Source: Macrocystis pyrifera (Eukaryota > Sar > Phaeophyceae > Laminariales > Laminariaceae). From it: a stretch of 64,000 nucleotides of DNA. The notes beneath the pieces were generated by a model, which was given only the letters and a program-made list of their open reading frames with translations, was not told where the DNA came from and made no database searches. Made by a program: the position numbers and the translations under genes. The stretch lies in contig JASSKH010000020.1 in NCBI GenBank assembly GCA_031763025.1, positions 3,503,756 to 3,567,755 of the forward strand, written 5' to 3'. Positions 1 to 11,230 of this stretch are shown here, piece by piece; the first letter of the stretch is position 1; every line of letters begins with the position of its first letter.

Positions 1-31
1 ATAGGTCCTATTAACTATGGACCCCGTAATA
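1..31. repeat. MITE-like element, right terminal repeat only (cut by window edge)
   Basis: The first bases read as the right terminal inverted repeat of the short element seen whole at 38174-38282: a block like GGTCCTATTAACTATGG, then CCCCGTAATA. The left half lies outside the window. Confidence 0.55.
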
Positions 32-70
32 TGAAGTAAAACATGCCTATACAACTCGTACAACGAACTG

Positions 71-900
71 GTGCAGCTTGTTCGAACGTGGTCTTCCTTC
101 GTCTTCCTTTCTCTTCCTTTATTTTTTGTTTATTTGTATTTCATTTTGTTTTCTTCTTTTTGCGCTGATCTTTTGTGTCCTTGTATTTCAATCTCTTCCT
201 TGCTCCAATTTAGAAGCCTTATTGAAGGAGTGGTGTGGCGTGGTGGATGGATGACGAGCCTGCGTTGCTTGTTTTACGCCGAGGGGGCGGGCGTAGTTGA
301 CGAACGCTGGAGGGAGGCGGCAGACAGGGTAGCAAAGTACCAGGCAGACCAGCAGGGAGACCCTGGCTGTGCTACTCGTCCCATAAACTGCTGCCGCTAC
401 CTGGAGTATGCTTTGTGCCTTGTTTGGTTGGCCTGTTATTTTCCTATTGTTCTTAGTCTTACTTTGTTGACGACGACTATTGATAGTGGTGTTTTTCTTC
501 GTTTTCTTTTTTTTCCAACTCCTTCTTTTCAAGTGTCTGCCAGATCCCCTGCGGGGAGGGGCACGATGGTTTGTTTCCTATATACTTTTAATATTTCTAT
601 TATTATTTTTATTTTTGTTTCTTTTGCTCTGCTTTTGAATTGTCTTCTTTGTTTTTTTGTGTATTATTTTTGTTTCGTTTCGTTGCTCTAGGTCATGGAA
701 TGTGTGTGTCGTGCCGGCATTATAATGACACACGCCATTGCATAGCGTACGTGGCAACGTAGTATCTCTGTGGCGTAGCTTTGTGACCACAGAACTCGTA
801 TCTCTCTGGGATTGAAGAATCAGCACGGACACAGGTTGTGCGGGATGTCGACGGGTAGGATGAACGGTTTAAGGTAAAGAAAACAACACACCACACACAG
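71..900 (+). mobile_element. 5'-truncated LINE, 3' untranslated end
   Basis: Block-by-block similarity to the 3' noncoding tails of the LINEs at 23170-24190 (minus) and 54282-54930 (plus): a TTCGAACGTGGTCTTCC-type start, a block with ACCAGGCAGACCAGCAGG and CTACCTGGAG, a GGGGAGGGGCACGA block, a long T/C-rich stretch, then GGATGTCGACGGGTAG and GAACGGTTTAAG close to an AAC-rich end. The open frame across it is low-complexity and is not called as a gene. No coding part of the LINE is present. Confidence 0.6.
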
Positions 901-935
901 TAGTATGTTTGCTCTGCACCTATCTGATGTACAGA

Positions 936-1011
936 CAAGAAGAAGATAAAGAGGAAGAAGAAGAAGAAGAAGAAGAAGAAGAAGAAGAAGGTGAAGGAGA
1001 AGAAGAAGAAT
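936..1011. repeat. (GAA)n microsatellite
   Basis: An almost pure AAG/GAA trinucleotide run. It directly follows the LINE 3' end at 71-900, where 3'-end microsatellites are common. The rest of 1012-1580 shows only a short CAATCT-type hexamer run near 1350-1385. Confidence 0.85.
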
Positions 1012-1581
1012 AAAAACAATAATATAAATTACCTGGTATAAGTGCACAACAAGTAAAGCAGACCGTAACATGTAGTAGAGAGGAGGGAAAACAACCTGCC
1101 ATGGTGAGCGTGGATCTGAGTCACGACTAATATGAGGACGGGAGAGAGATAAGAAGGAAGGACAAGGGTGACAAGTGGGATGGGAAAAGTGAACCGAATT
1201 AACCAGAGGTGACCGACGCGCTGACACGTATCGTCCTGTCAAGCAGTGTTGGAGATTGCCCCTGAAAATAGCGCCGATCAGCGCTTGAAAACTATTGCCC
1301 AAAAACAGGCAATCGTAGTCTTTTCGGTAATAATCTCGGCGAAAAGAGGCAACAATCTCAATCTCGATCTCAATCTTGATCTTTATCGCGCCATATTTCA
1401 AACGCTTTCTTTCATGTTTTATACTCATGTTTCCTGTATTCTGGGACACTTATTATGCTCTTGAATGCGCAAAATGCATCAGCTAGCTCTCAAGCCAGCA
1501 ACAATATAGACCACTCCTACTACTATTACCGCTGTAGGGGTGCATGAGTCGCAGTATATGCATCCTCATTATGCACGGAAT

Positions 1582-4530
1582 GGTGTGTACGTTTTTCGCG
1601 TGGCATTCTACAGCAGTCTTGCTGTGTATGCAGTCGTACCTGTACAAGCTACTCTACTGCTGTAGGAGATCGTGCGAAGTATTTAGATTGAGTAAAAAAC
1701 ACGACGTCCCAGTTGTACGAGCACTGTTGTTCCGACGTTGATATTGCGCGCGATTAAATTTTCGCTTCCGATGTTCGTTTCGCACCATCTACGTTTTTTT
1801 TAAATTCACTTTTGACTTTTGTTATACCAGGACTACGACGACAGCAGTAGTACTATTAATAATATATTCGTCCACACCTTGCTTTGCTGAGCGTATAATA
1901 TGATATACCTGTAATATAAGTTGTGTGTGTTTATTTTCCACTTCTGACTTTTTTTGTACCAGTACATTCATCCACCTTGCCATTCTGGACGTATATTAAT
2001 ATTGAATAATACAAATTTCTTGTGTGTTTTCACCAAAGGTAAAGAGTTTGGGCGCGCTTACGTGTGGCGTACGTTCACATCTCAACATTTCACAGCTAGT
2101 CCCAATAGTTGGGAGTAAAGCAAAGTATGTTCGAGAAAATACTGCTATATTATCGTAGGTACTTTGTACACCAGTATTTCGGGGGTTTTGTGCTCGAGAT
2201 ACTGCGAGTACTCGCAGTATTTTGAGGTTCTGTCGATACTACTTCGCATACGTTCCTGCTCGCACTAATGCGGGGTTCGCTACTTACTGCTGCAGGCGTG
2301 GATACCCCCTGTTGTGCTTCAAGTACCTCGGGGTTCTGTACCGCGGGTAGTACAAGTATTCTAGTCTAGCAGTGTTTCCTCCGTTGGTAGTGTTCGTACT
2401 GCTGCTTCTGCGAGACTCAGTACTCGCAGTTATGAAATACCCTCAATATGCCCAGTATACTTCGAGTGTTATGTATACTTCAACCGTCTGTGCACAGCGT
2501 CGACAGTTCTCAGGCCCAGCGATCGGCACCAAACACACCCAAATAGTCCCACACGAGTGGGAGTTGGAGCAAACCACTTTCGCTGGAGACAACTTGAGCA
2601 CTTAAAGCAGTCTGGCAGTATTTCGAGATATTACATACATACGCATTCGCGAGGAATATATATGCATGTACTGCGAATACTCTCAGTTTTGTCTCGAGGT
2701 TCTGTAATGCGCATATTGCCCTTACTCCAAGTATTTCGTGTTTCGATACTATACTGCGGGTACATACTTTTCTGTGATCTCGCCGGGGTTTGGTACTGCT
2801 CACACTCTCCTCATTACTCTCAGTATTTGGGCCGTCTCAGTACTGGCAATATTTTTGCCGCCAGTACTCCAACACTCATAGTGCTCGGACTACAATTTGT
2901 TCTCGAGCATTTATCTGTGAAACCTTGATGTTACCACCCTATGCACCAAGAAACATTTATTTTGGGGGAACATATATATTGTATGTGCTGTACCTTACTC
3001 AGCCGGTCACAAAGTATTATGGCGCAACTTCGACATCGCGCAACTTCTTTGTACTTACTACGAATTAATCGCCGCGAGTCAGCTGGATCAATATGTCTCC
3101 ACTTACCGATACCTTGTTATATATTATTTCAGTACTGATTCCGCACTAATTCCGCGAACAGTATACTATAGTCTGTCCTCATAAAGATGTTGTGTGTGTG
3201 CTTCACGTTAAAATGATGGGTGGGTGCAGGTGCTACTTCTAAACGGGGGTGCTGGGTTTCATACGAGAATCATTTCGCTCTTGCGCCACTCCCGGAGGGG
3301 AACCTTGTATACAAAAGGGTTTTTAAAACGGCACCTCCCGGAGGGGAACCTTGTATGTATACGTATATTTGTCAAATTTTCGTACTTTTGCCAACTTTTC
3401 TCTTCGCACGAGCACTTTTAGGCAAAACAGTAAGTACACGGATACGGGAAGCCCTGCCAGACACATTGGTGTAGGTCTCGGCGCGATCCGTGCACTCTGA
3501 AGCGCGTGGCAGGCGCCCAAAGTTTTTTTTCCGGCGGGAGTGGATAAGACGATTTCCCTGGTTTCAGTACGAGAGGCCTTATTTTGTACGTACGTCTGTT
3601 TTCTCCCCCAGTCTCTCATGACCTGTGTCCACACAGCTCAGGCATATACCAGGTACACAACAGACAACATGCGCAGATCCCATCGTTCCAACGCTGCCGC
3701 CCACACTCCGTGCGTGTTCGACACACACATATGCGCAGTGTTGCTGTGGTTGGTTGTGTTTGTCGGAGCCTGCCGTCCGCATTCCATCGTCTGCCATATA
3801 TTTTTTTATCGGTATGTACCCAGGATGAAGTATAATATCCCTGTACATTTTTTTTAGGTTGTTGCGCGGACAGCACGGACCACCGCCTAGAGAACAATGC
3901 CCACAGCAGTGCACAGAGCGTGCTTACCGCCAGCTTCCCACAGAACCACAACCCTGCTGCCCAGCAGCAGCAGTGGGCACACCTTGCGCGTACGGATGGT
4001 CATACTGCGGCTATCAAAGTTGGTTTATTGCAGATTTCGATCGATCACTTGTGACCACGCCACGACCACACCACCTACCTGGTCTCCAGCATCATCATCA
4101 CCTACCTCTCTCCCTGCTTCTTTTGCTTATTGCTGTGTGTGATCCAACATTGCCACTGCTCCGGCTGTGCTCAGCACAGTTCGCCAACAGCAGCAGCAGG
4201 CAGGGTACTATGCGCATGTGGAAGATCCGCGCTGTACCCGCAGTAGTACCAGTGTTCGTTGTTGTTGTCATCGGCACATTGGCCCCCTATGCACGTACCT
4301 TCCGCAATGTGTGACCGGCATTTTTTGCTCGGTACCGATTATCCCCGGATCAATATATTCGTCGACTCGAGTACAACAAAAACAAATCGTTCGTACTACT
4401 GTAAAAAACTGCTGTACAACAACTAGTACAGCAGCGTTCGTACAAAACATGCTTTACAGCAGTAGTTCTGATTGCTGTGTGTCCTACACACTGCTGACCG
4501 ATAGATCCTAGAGCCAGCTGAAAGGGGATA
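1582..4530 (+). repeat. Tandem ~3-kb repeat, unit 1 (segments X1 and Y1)
   Basis: X1 (about 1582-3185) matches 8566-10125. Y1 (about 3185-4530) matches 7107-8565. Shared landmarks include GTAGGAGATCGTGC, CTCGCAGTATTTTGAGG, AATTAATCGCCGC, CTCCCGGAGGGGAACCTTG, CCATCGTCTGCCATAT and GATAGATCCTAGAGCCAGC. No credible protein is encoded; the open frames are short and not kept between copies. X1 is rich in a degenerate motif around ACTCGCAGTATTTCGGGGTTCTGTA. Confidence 0.7.
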
Positions 4531-4730
4531 AGTACACGTACGTTCCTCACGTGGCATTGTACATCAGTACTGCTCTATACGCAGTCGTACCTGTACAACC
4601 TACTCTACAGCAGGACTAACTGGTAGTAGGAGATCGTGCAATGTGGTTCAGATTGCGGAAAAAACACGACGTGCGAGCATTTCGTTTCCGAGGTTCGACT
4701 CGCACCATCCACGCTTTTTTGTTTCAGTAC

Positions 4731-4923
4731 TTTTTTTATTTATTTATTTTCATCACTTTTACTTTCCAGCCCACTCGTCGGAAGTTTTTACGCTCGACGA
4801 TCTTCTGGACAAGCCGTGGTCACAGGTGTCGTCCCTTCTTCCCCCCGGTACGTGCCTTCATTTTTATCGCTCATAGGGTTCAGCATTCCCACTGCTCGTC
4901 GATTTTCATCGAATGTAGCTATG
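4731..4923 (-). mobile_element. tRNA-derived SINE, 3' part (split copy)
   Basis: Matches the tail and body of the SINE at 61923-62262: the complement of an A-rich tail, CATCACTTTTACTTTCC, CTTCTGGACAAGCCGTGG and GCTCGTCGATTTTCATCGAA. It stops at about 4923, and the missing tRNA-like head reappears at 6527-6654. The two parts are most simply one SINE split by the 4924-6526 insertion. Confidence 0.65.
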
Positions 4924-6526
4924 TGATGCGGAGACCGGTCTAGGGTAGTGGTAAGGGTAGTGGTAAGGGACGCAGGTTGTTCTGGCAGCTGGAAAGCAGT
5001 GCTTCGCTTCTTTTGATTTAGATCTTCTTACTGATGGCGAGAGGTGAGGAGGTGCTCTGGTAGAGAAGTGAGAGGTAGGGGGGCGGGACTCGATGCCCAG
5101 ATATACTCGCCCCACCCCACGCCACAAGCTCTCCTAAATTCCTCTTATCTGATGTACGCCTACAGAACTTTCCTATAGCTACCAATCGTTCTTCTGCTAA
5201 TATAAGAATATCTCACTTCGTGGTCCTATCTGCGCTAAGGAACATTACTCTCGTCTAAGGGGTTTTCTGCCCTAGGGAACATTCCTAAGAGAACGTTACT
5301 CTCAACTAACGGAGTATCCGCCGGGTTAATCCATTCTTTGGATTACTCTCGTATTCGTGAGACTACAAGACTGCAACGTATTATCTATATCTATAGCCCA
5401 TGAGTGCTCTACTCATATCACATTAGCCCACCCTGAATAGTCGTATATGCAGACCACAAGATGGTCGGAGGGTGATGACAAAGTTCATCCCAAACGGCCA
5501 GGAAAAAGGTGGTCGAAGATGCGGCTATTCGAAACAAACGAAATGAGGCTATAGATCCCCCCACACCTCGTAATAAAACCCAAACACTACGAAGAGGGGG
5601 TGTTCGCTGAGAACAACCACTGAAAGGGAGACTAAAGGAGAGAGAGACACAGAACTCAAAGCAGAGGCGAAAGGAGAAATCACCCAAAATGAAAACAAAG
5701 AAAGACGAACGCAAAATGAGACAGAAACCGAAGCGAAAGCTGAAGAAGAAAAAACGAAGACCCAAATGAAGGCAAAAGAAGGACGTACAAGTGTTTCACT
5801 GGAGCCAATTTTTGGGGCCCAAGGAGGTACGAAAGGGTTGTTCGCTGAACCGGGTTGGCCAACGAGGAAACTCTAAAAAGGAGACAGCGATCACAATTCA
5901 AAAACATATATATATATCCGCTAGCCCCCATGCCTTGTCTTGTGGCGAAGGTCCGAACATGGTAGACATCACGCGAGACAGAAGGGACACAGCAAGAGTG
6001 CTATGAGGGCTGCGTGTACTAGGGACTACTAAAACCGATAGACGCAACAAACTACGCGGCGTCTCGGAGACCTGTTCGTGGTGTGAACAAAACCAGCAAA
6101 CGTAGCAAGGTAGCCAACTCAACAAAAACAAACTCAAAGACGGTGGCGGCAAGAAAATCCGCAAGAAAATCGGCCTAATGCGTGCAGTTCGAAGTTGTAG
6201 ATAGCGCGGGGCCCAAACACTAGCGTGTGCAACTCGGTCAACCGGGGCGACATCAAACGTGGTGTCGTTTGCCAGAGGACAGAGGGGTGCGCGGAATACC
6301 GGACAAGAAAGAATGAAGAAGAAAAGGGAAAGAGAAAACGAAATACCATCGGGACCAGAAAACAGACAAAAAGCTGGACACAGGTCAGGAGAAATAGATC
6401 ATGTCCGAACCGCTTATGTATGGCCGATAACTCAGCGGCCTTCCGGGGCGGCATTGCTATCGGGACCCTACTTGTCAAACATGGAAGAAACACGGGTGAG
6501 CTGGAAGCTCGATATAGTCTGCTGAC
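4924..6526. other. 1.6-kb insertion inside a SINE, nature unknown
   Basis: Sequence absent from the other SINE copies and from units 1 and 3 of the ~3-kb repeat. It holds an AT-rich part with ACATTACTCTCGTCTAAGG-like near repeats (5230-5330), purine-rich tracts (5600-5790, 6290-6370) and two GTTCGCTGA blocks (5605, 5847). No recognisable protein, clear LTR or terminal inverted repeat was found. Confidence 0.45.
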
Positions 6527-6654
6527 GCCCTCGCGCTTTCCGCTTATCAATTTTTTATGCAAGAAAAAGTCCCTACGAGCATGCACTCGGTGAGATTTGA
6601 ACCCACGAAATTGATCTTGATAGGCACGCGGGCCACCAAGCCACCGGTGACGCC
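6527..6654 (-). mobile_element. tRNA-derived SINE, tRNA-like head (split copy)
   Basis: Read on the minus strand it begins GGCGTCACCGGTGGCTTGG, with an A-box-like TGGCTTGGTGG and a B-box-like GGTTCAAATC, followed by the GCATGCTC and GGGACTTTTTCTTGC body. It pairs with 4731-4923. AGTAC occurs at both outer junctions and may be the target duplication. Confidence 0.65.
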
Positions 6655-7746
6655 AGCAGAGTACTACAACTTAACAGCAGTACATTCACTATTATTCGTT
6701 ATTTTTATTTTGCTTGCCTTCCGACAATATAGCGCAGATGCCGTTCCTATATAAACCGAACATCCTTCCTTAAATCAGTAGTATCCCTCATACATACTCT
6801 TCTCTGCTAGCCGTTTCCCATTTTCCATTCCCCACATCATTTCAGTTTAGCTACCGGCATCCATCCACCTTGCTTTTCTGAACGTTTAGTATTATATAAT
6901 ACAGTTGTGTTTTCCACTTGTGACTTTTTTCGTACCAGTACGTTCATCCACCTTGCTTTTCTGAACGATTAACTTTTTTTTACTTACGAATTAATCGCCG
7001 CAAGTCAGCTGGATCAATATATCCACTTCCCGCTACCCTATTTTGTGTTATGGATTCCGCACTAATTCCGTGAACATTATTATATTAGCCTGTCCTCAAA
7101 ATAAATATGTTGTGCGTGTTCTTCACGTTTAAAAGCTGGGTGGATGCAGGTACTACTTCTACACAAACAAGTGTGCAGGGTTGGATGCGAATACTATTTC
7201 GCTCTTGCGCCACTCCCCTATTAATACGGCACCTCCCGGAGGGGAACCTTGAACATGTATACGTATATTTGTCAAACTTTCGTACTTTTGCCAACTTTTC
7301 TCTTCGCACGAGCACTTTTAGGCAAAACAGTAAGTACACGGACACGGGAAGCCCTGCCGGACACATTGGTCTAGGTCTCGGCGCGATCCGTGCACTCTGA
7401 AGCGCGTGGCAGGCGCTTAATTTTGTTTTTCCGCCGGGAGTGGATAAGACGATTTCCCTGGTTTCGGTAAAGAGGCCTTATTTTGTACGTATGTATATCG
7501 GTACATTGTCATGCTCTCTGTTTTCTGTTTTCTCCCCCCGGCTCTCATGAGAACTGTGAGCACACAGCTCAGGCATATACCAGGAACGCAATAGACAACA
7601 TGCACAGATCCCATCGTTCCAACGCTGCCGCCCACACGCCGTGCGTGTTCGACACGCCCATATGCGCAGTGTTGCCGTGGTTGGTTGTGTCTGTCGGAGC
7701 CTGTCGTCCGCATTCCATCGTCTGCCATATATTTTTTTATCCGTAT

Positions 7747-8073
7747 TTGTTTTCTTTTTTTTTTTTTTACTCATCACTTTCACTTTCCAGCCTAATTCGT
7801 AAAAAGAGGTTTTACCCTCGACGACCTTCTGGACAAGCCGTGGTCACAGGTGTCTTCCCTTCTCCCCCCCGGTATACGTGCCTTTATTTTTTGTCGCGCA
7901 TAGGGTTCATCATTCACACTGCTCGTCGATTTTCATCTAATGTAGCTAACTCACGCTCTCGCGCTTCCGCTAATCAATCTCTTTTATGCAAGAAAAAGTC
8001 CCTATGAGCATGCACTCGGTGAGACTTGAACCTACGAAATTGATCTTGATAGGCACGCGGACCACCTACCAAG
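7747..8073 (-). mobile_element. tRNA-derived SINE, nearly full length, with target duplication
   Basis: On the minus strand: tRNA-like head starting at GCTTGGTAGGTGG (the first ~14 bases of the full head are missing), B box GGTTCAAGTC, body, and an A-rich tail. CGTAT flanks it on both sides (7742-7746, 8074-8078). The paralogous unit 1 near 3808 has the uninterrupted site (TTTTTATCGGTATGTACCC), so insertion followed the repeat duplication. Confidence 0.8.
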
Positions 8074-8565
8074 CGTATATGTACCCAGGATGACGTATAA
8101 AAATATCCCATACCGTATACATTTTTTTGGGGTTGTTGCACGGAGCACGGACCACGGAGTACACCACACTTTAATGACGGTCAGAGACAGGCCCGACCAA
8201 GGTGGAAGAAACGAAGCGGGTTCGAACCGGTGCACGAAAACTTGAGAAATAAGTGTGGACAGGGGTTTCCTCGCGCTCTCCTCGGCATTAAAAAAAAAAA
8301 AGAAGCACGGACCACCGCATAGAGAACAATAATACCCACAGCAGCAGCGCACAGAGCGCGCTTACCTCCAGCTTCCTACAGCACCACAATCAACCCTGCT
8401 GCCCAGCAGCAGCAGTGAGCACACCTTGCGCGTATGGATGATCGCACTGCGGCTCATTCGTACAGCAGCGTTCGTAATATACTTACAGCAGTACATACAG
8501 TAGTTCTGACTGCAGTGTGTCCTACATTGCTGATCGATAGATCCTAGAGCCAGCTGAAAGGGGAT

Positions 8566-10270
8566 CAGTACACGTACGTTCCTCGCGTTGCATTTAACAG
8601 CAGTACTGCTGAATACGCAGTCGTACCTATACAAGCTCGTACTCTACTGCTGTAGGATATCGTGCAAAGTGTTTTAGATCGCGCAAAAAACACGACATGC
8701 CAGTTGTACGAGCGCTGTTCTATTAATAGCGTATAGGTTTAAACTGCACTTGCTGGATAACATTCATTTTCGTTTCCGATGTTCGACTCGCACCATCCAC
8801 GTTTTTTTTTTCTTAATTTCACTTTTGACTATTTTTGTACCAGAACTACAACAGAGTACTACAGTAATAATAATACATTCGTCCACACCTTGCTTTTCTG
8901 AACGTATAATATGATAGAGTGCATGTTACTCGTGTGTTTTTTAGCCCAAATTAAAGAGTTTGGGCGGCGCGCTTGCGTGTGGCGTGCGTTCATACCTCAA
9001 CATTTCACAGCTACTCCGAATACTTGGGAGCAAAACAAAGAATGTTCGAGAAAATACTGCTGCTATTACCGTAGGTACTTCGTACACTCGCAGTATTTCG
9101 GGGTTTTTGTACTCGAGATACTGCGAGTACTCGCAGTATTTTGAGGTTCTGTAGAATCTACTGCGTATACTTTCTTCGGGCTCGCACTAATGCGGGGTTC
9201 GCTACTGCCGCTGGCATGGATACCGCCTGTTGTGCTTCAAGTATCTCGGGGTTCTGTACCGCGGGTACTACAAGTATACCAGTAAGTACTAGTCTATAGC
9301 AGTATTTCGTCGATTGGTACTGTTCGTACTGCTGCTTCTTCTGCGAGACTCAGTACTCGCAGTAATGAAATATACCCTCAATATGCCCAGTATACTTCGA
9401 ATTTTAAGTATACTTCAACCGTTTGTGCGCCGTGTCGACAAGTCTCAGGCCCAGCGTTCGGCACAAAACACACCCGGATAGTCCCACACGAGTGGGAGTT
9501 GGACCAAACTACTTTCGCTGGAGACAACTTGAGCACTCAAAGCAGTCTGCCAGTATTTCGATATAATATTATGCATGACTGCGAATGCTCTCAGTATCTC
9601 GAGGTTCTGTACTGCTGTGCGCATATATTGCCTTTACCCCAAGTATTTATTATGTCGTGTTTCGATGTACTAATGCGGGTACATACTTTAAGCAACCTGT
9701 ATTCTCGGGGTTCGGTACTGCTCACACTCTCATTACTCTCAGTATTTGGGCCTTCTCAGTACTCGCAGTAGTTTTGCCGCCTGTATTCCAATACTCTCAG
9801 TACTCGGACTACGATTTGTTCTCGAGCATTTACCTGCGAAACCTTACCCTGAGCACCAAGAAACAATTATTTTGGGGGAACATATATATTGTAGTACCAG
9901 TATGTATGTATATATGTGCTGTACCTTATTACTCAGCCGGTCACAAAGTATTATGGCCCAACCTCGACCTCGCGTAACTTTTATGTACTTTCGAATTAAT
10001 CGCCGCGAGTCAGCTGGATCAATTTATCTCAACTTACCGATACCCTATTATATATTGTAGTAATTAATGATCCCACACTAATTCCGCGAACAGCAGTATA
10101 ATATAGTCTGTCCTCAAAAATATGCTGTGTGTGTTCTTCACGTTAAAATGATGGGTGGGTGCAGGTGCTACCTCTAAAATAATGTGCAGGGTTTCATACG
10201 AGTATTCTTATTATTTCGCTCTTCTTGCGCCACTCCCCTATTAATACGGCACCTCCCGGAGGGGAACCTT
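8566..10270 (+). repeat. Tandem ~3-kb repeat, unit 3 (segment X2 and start of Y)
   Basis: Collinear with 1582-3360 over its whole length, including the CTCGCAGTATTT-rich part. It ends after the CTCCCGGAGGGGAACCTTGTAT block. No gene is recognised. Confidence 0.65.
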
Positions 10271-10410
10271 GTATATTTTATAAATTTTGAAATACGTCAG
10301 CTGTGAGTTCGACTGATTAAATAGTTGATACTCAACTTTGCAAGCTGCGAAATACGCCTCGTCTATATTCCATTTTTACCTAATTTTACAATTATTGTGA
10401 TAAACCGATT
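10262..10410 (+). repeat. Dispersed repeat shared with 46300-46420
   Basis: The stretch from AATTTTGAAATACGTCAGC through CTCAACTTTGCAAGCTG to TTGTGATAAACCGA recurs in reverse orientation at 46300-46420. The far copy ends in a long A-run. No coding capacity was seen. Confidence 0.55.
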
Positions 10411-10472
10411 GTGTTTTCTTCATGAATTGAATGTGGCATCCGGCCTCTTGTGTTTTTCTTGCTGTATACCGC

Positions 10473-10630
10473 CGTGGTACCGGAGAAGACGGAGTTAGTT
10501 GTTGCGCTATCAGTAATAAATTAAGAGAAGAAGGAGTTAGTTGTTGCGCTATCAGTAATAAACTAAGAGAAGACGGAGTTAATTTATTACTGATAGCGCA
10601 ACAACTAACTCCGTCTTCTCCGGTACCACG
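10473..10630. repeat. Perfect 52-bp inverted repeat with 54-bp spacer
   Basis: Arm 10473-10524 starts CGTGGTACCGGAGAAGACGG and is the exact reverse complement of 10579-10630. The spacer holds another direct copy of GGAGTTAGTTGTTGCGCTAT. RNA from either strand would form a long hairpin. The following 10631-10916 contains no recognised gene. Confidence 0.9.
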
Positions 10631-10920
10631 ATAATGCGCTGGTGCATCATTTTGATTGAGTTGTATGATTCCCGCAACACCCAACACCGCCGAAGGCGAT
10701 GTGCGGCTTTTTTTGTGGCTTGGGGCAACACAGCGTTGTGGCTCTGCAGCGATTGCCCGCCTCGGCGGCGTCTCTCTAATCCGCTGTTGTAGCCGAAATA
10801 AATGCAGTTCATTTGTTGGGGCGTGTTTTCTCTTGTCCCGCATCATAAGCAACGAATGTTTTTTCGGGCCTTGGGCGATGTTTTTTTCGCCGACGGCGAT
10901 GTTTTATTATTATTGAGCAC

Positions 10921-11152
10921 TATGGCCTCTGCCAGATGATATCAGCAAGAGGGCTTCCAGCGAGGGACTCCACCAGTCTCGCTGGCCTCGCACTCAGTAA
11001 GTCTTGTTCTTAGAGCTTGTATTATCACGGAGTGATCCTCATCGGACCACGAGCCAGGTGGCTAGGGGACATCACACAGGATCCCCGGCCACTGCTCCAC
11101 TCACACATGCGATTACACTGAAACCTCCACGGCTTGGTATCTTTTGGCTACA
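10921..11152 (-). repeat. E1 3' LTR
   Basis: 232 bp, same sequence by eye as the copy at 16450-16681. On the minus strand it starts TGTAGCC and ends GGCCATA. Just upstream in element orientation is GCTTTGGGGGTGC, a weak candidate polypurine tract. Confidence 0.95.
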
Positions 11153-11230
11153 GCACCCCCAAAGCGAGTTCACTCGACACGAACGAGCTTGACAAAACCA
11201 AAAAACCAAGACGAAATCGCATGCGGCAAA

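Larger units (their letters stand above)
4531..8565 (+). repeat. Tandem ~3-kb repeat, unit 2 (rearranged)
   Basis: It starts like unit 3 (ACGTACGTTCCTCACGTGGC) and runs to about 4730. There it is interrupted by a SINE that contains a further insertion. X-type sequence resumes at about 6820-6970, then jumps to the end of X at 6980, so about 1.1 kb is missing relative to unit 1. Y2 (7107-8565) is complete and carries its own SINE at 7747-8073. Confidence 0.65.

Noticed and set aside
71-691. 206-codon frame at the window start
   Set aside because: Low-complexity Phe/Leu/Ser-rich translation of a T-rich LINE 3' untranslated region; not kept in other copies.
5418-5765. Lys/Arg- or Phe-rich frames in the 4.9-6.5 kb insertion
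   Set aside because: Both strands are open because of a purine-rich tract; translations are low-complexity.
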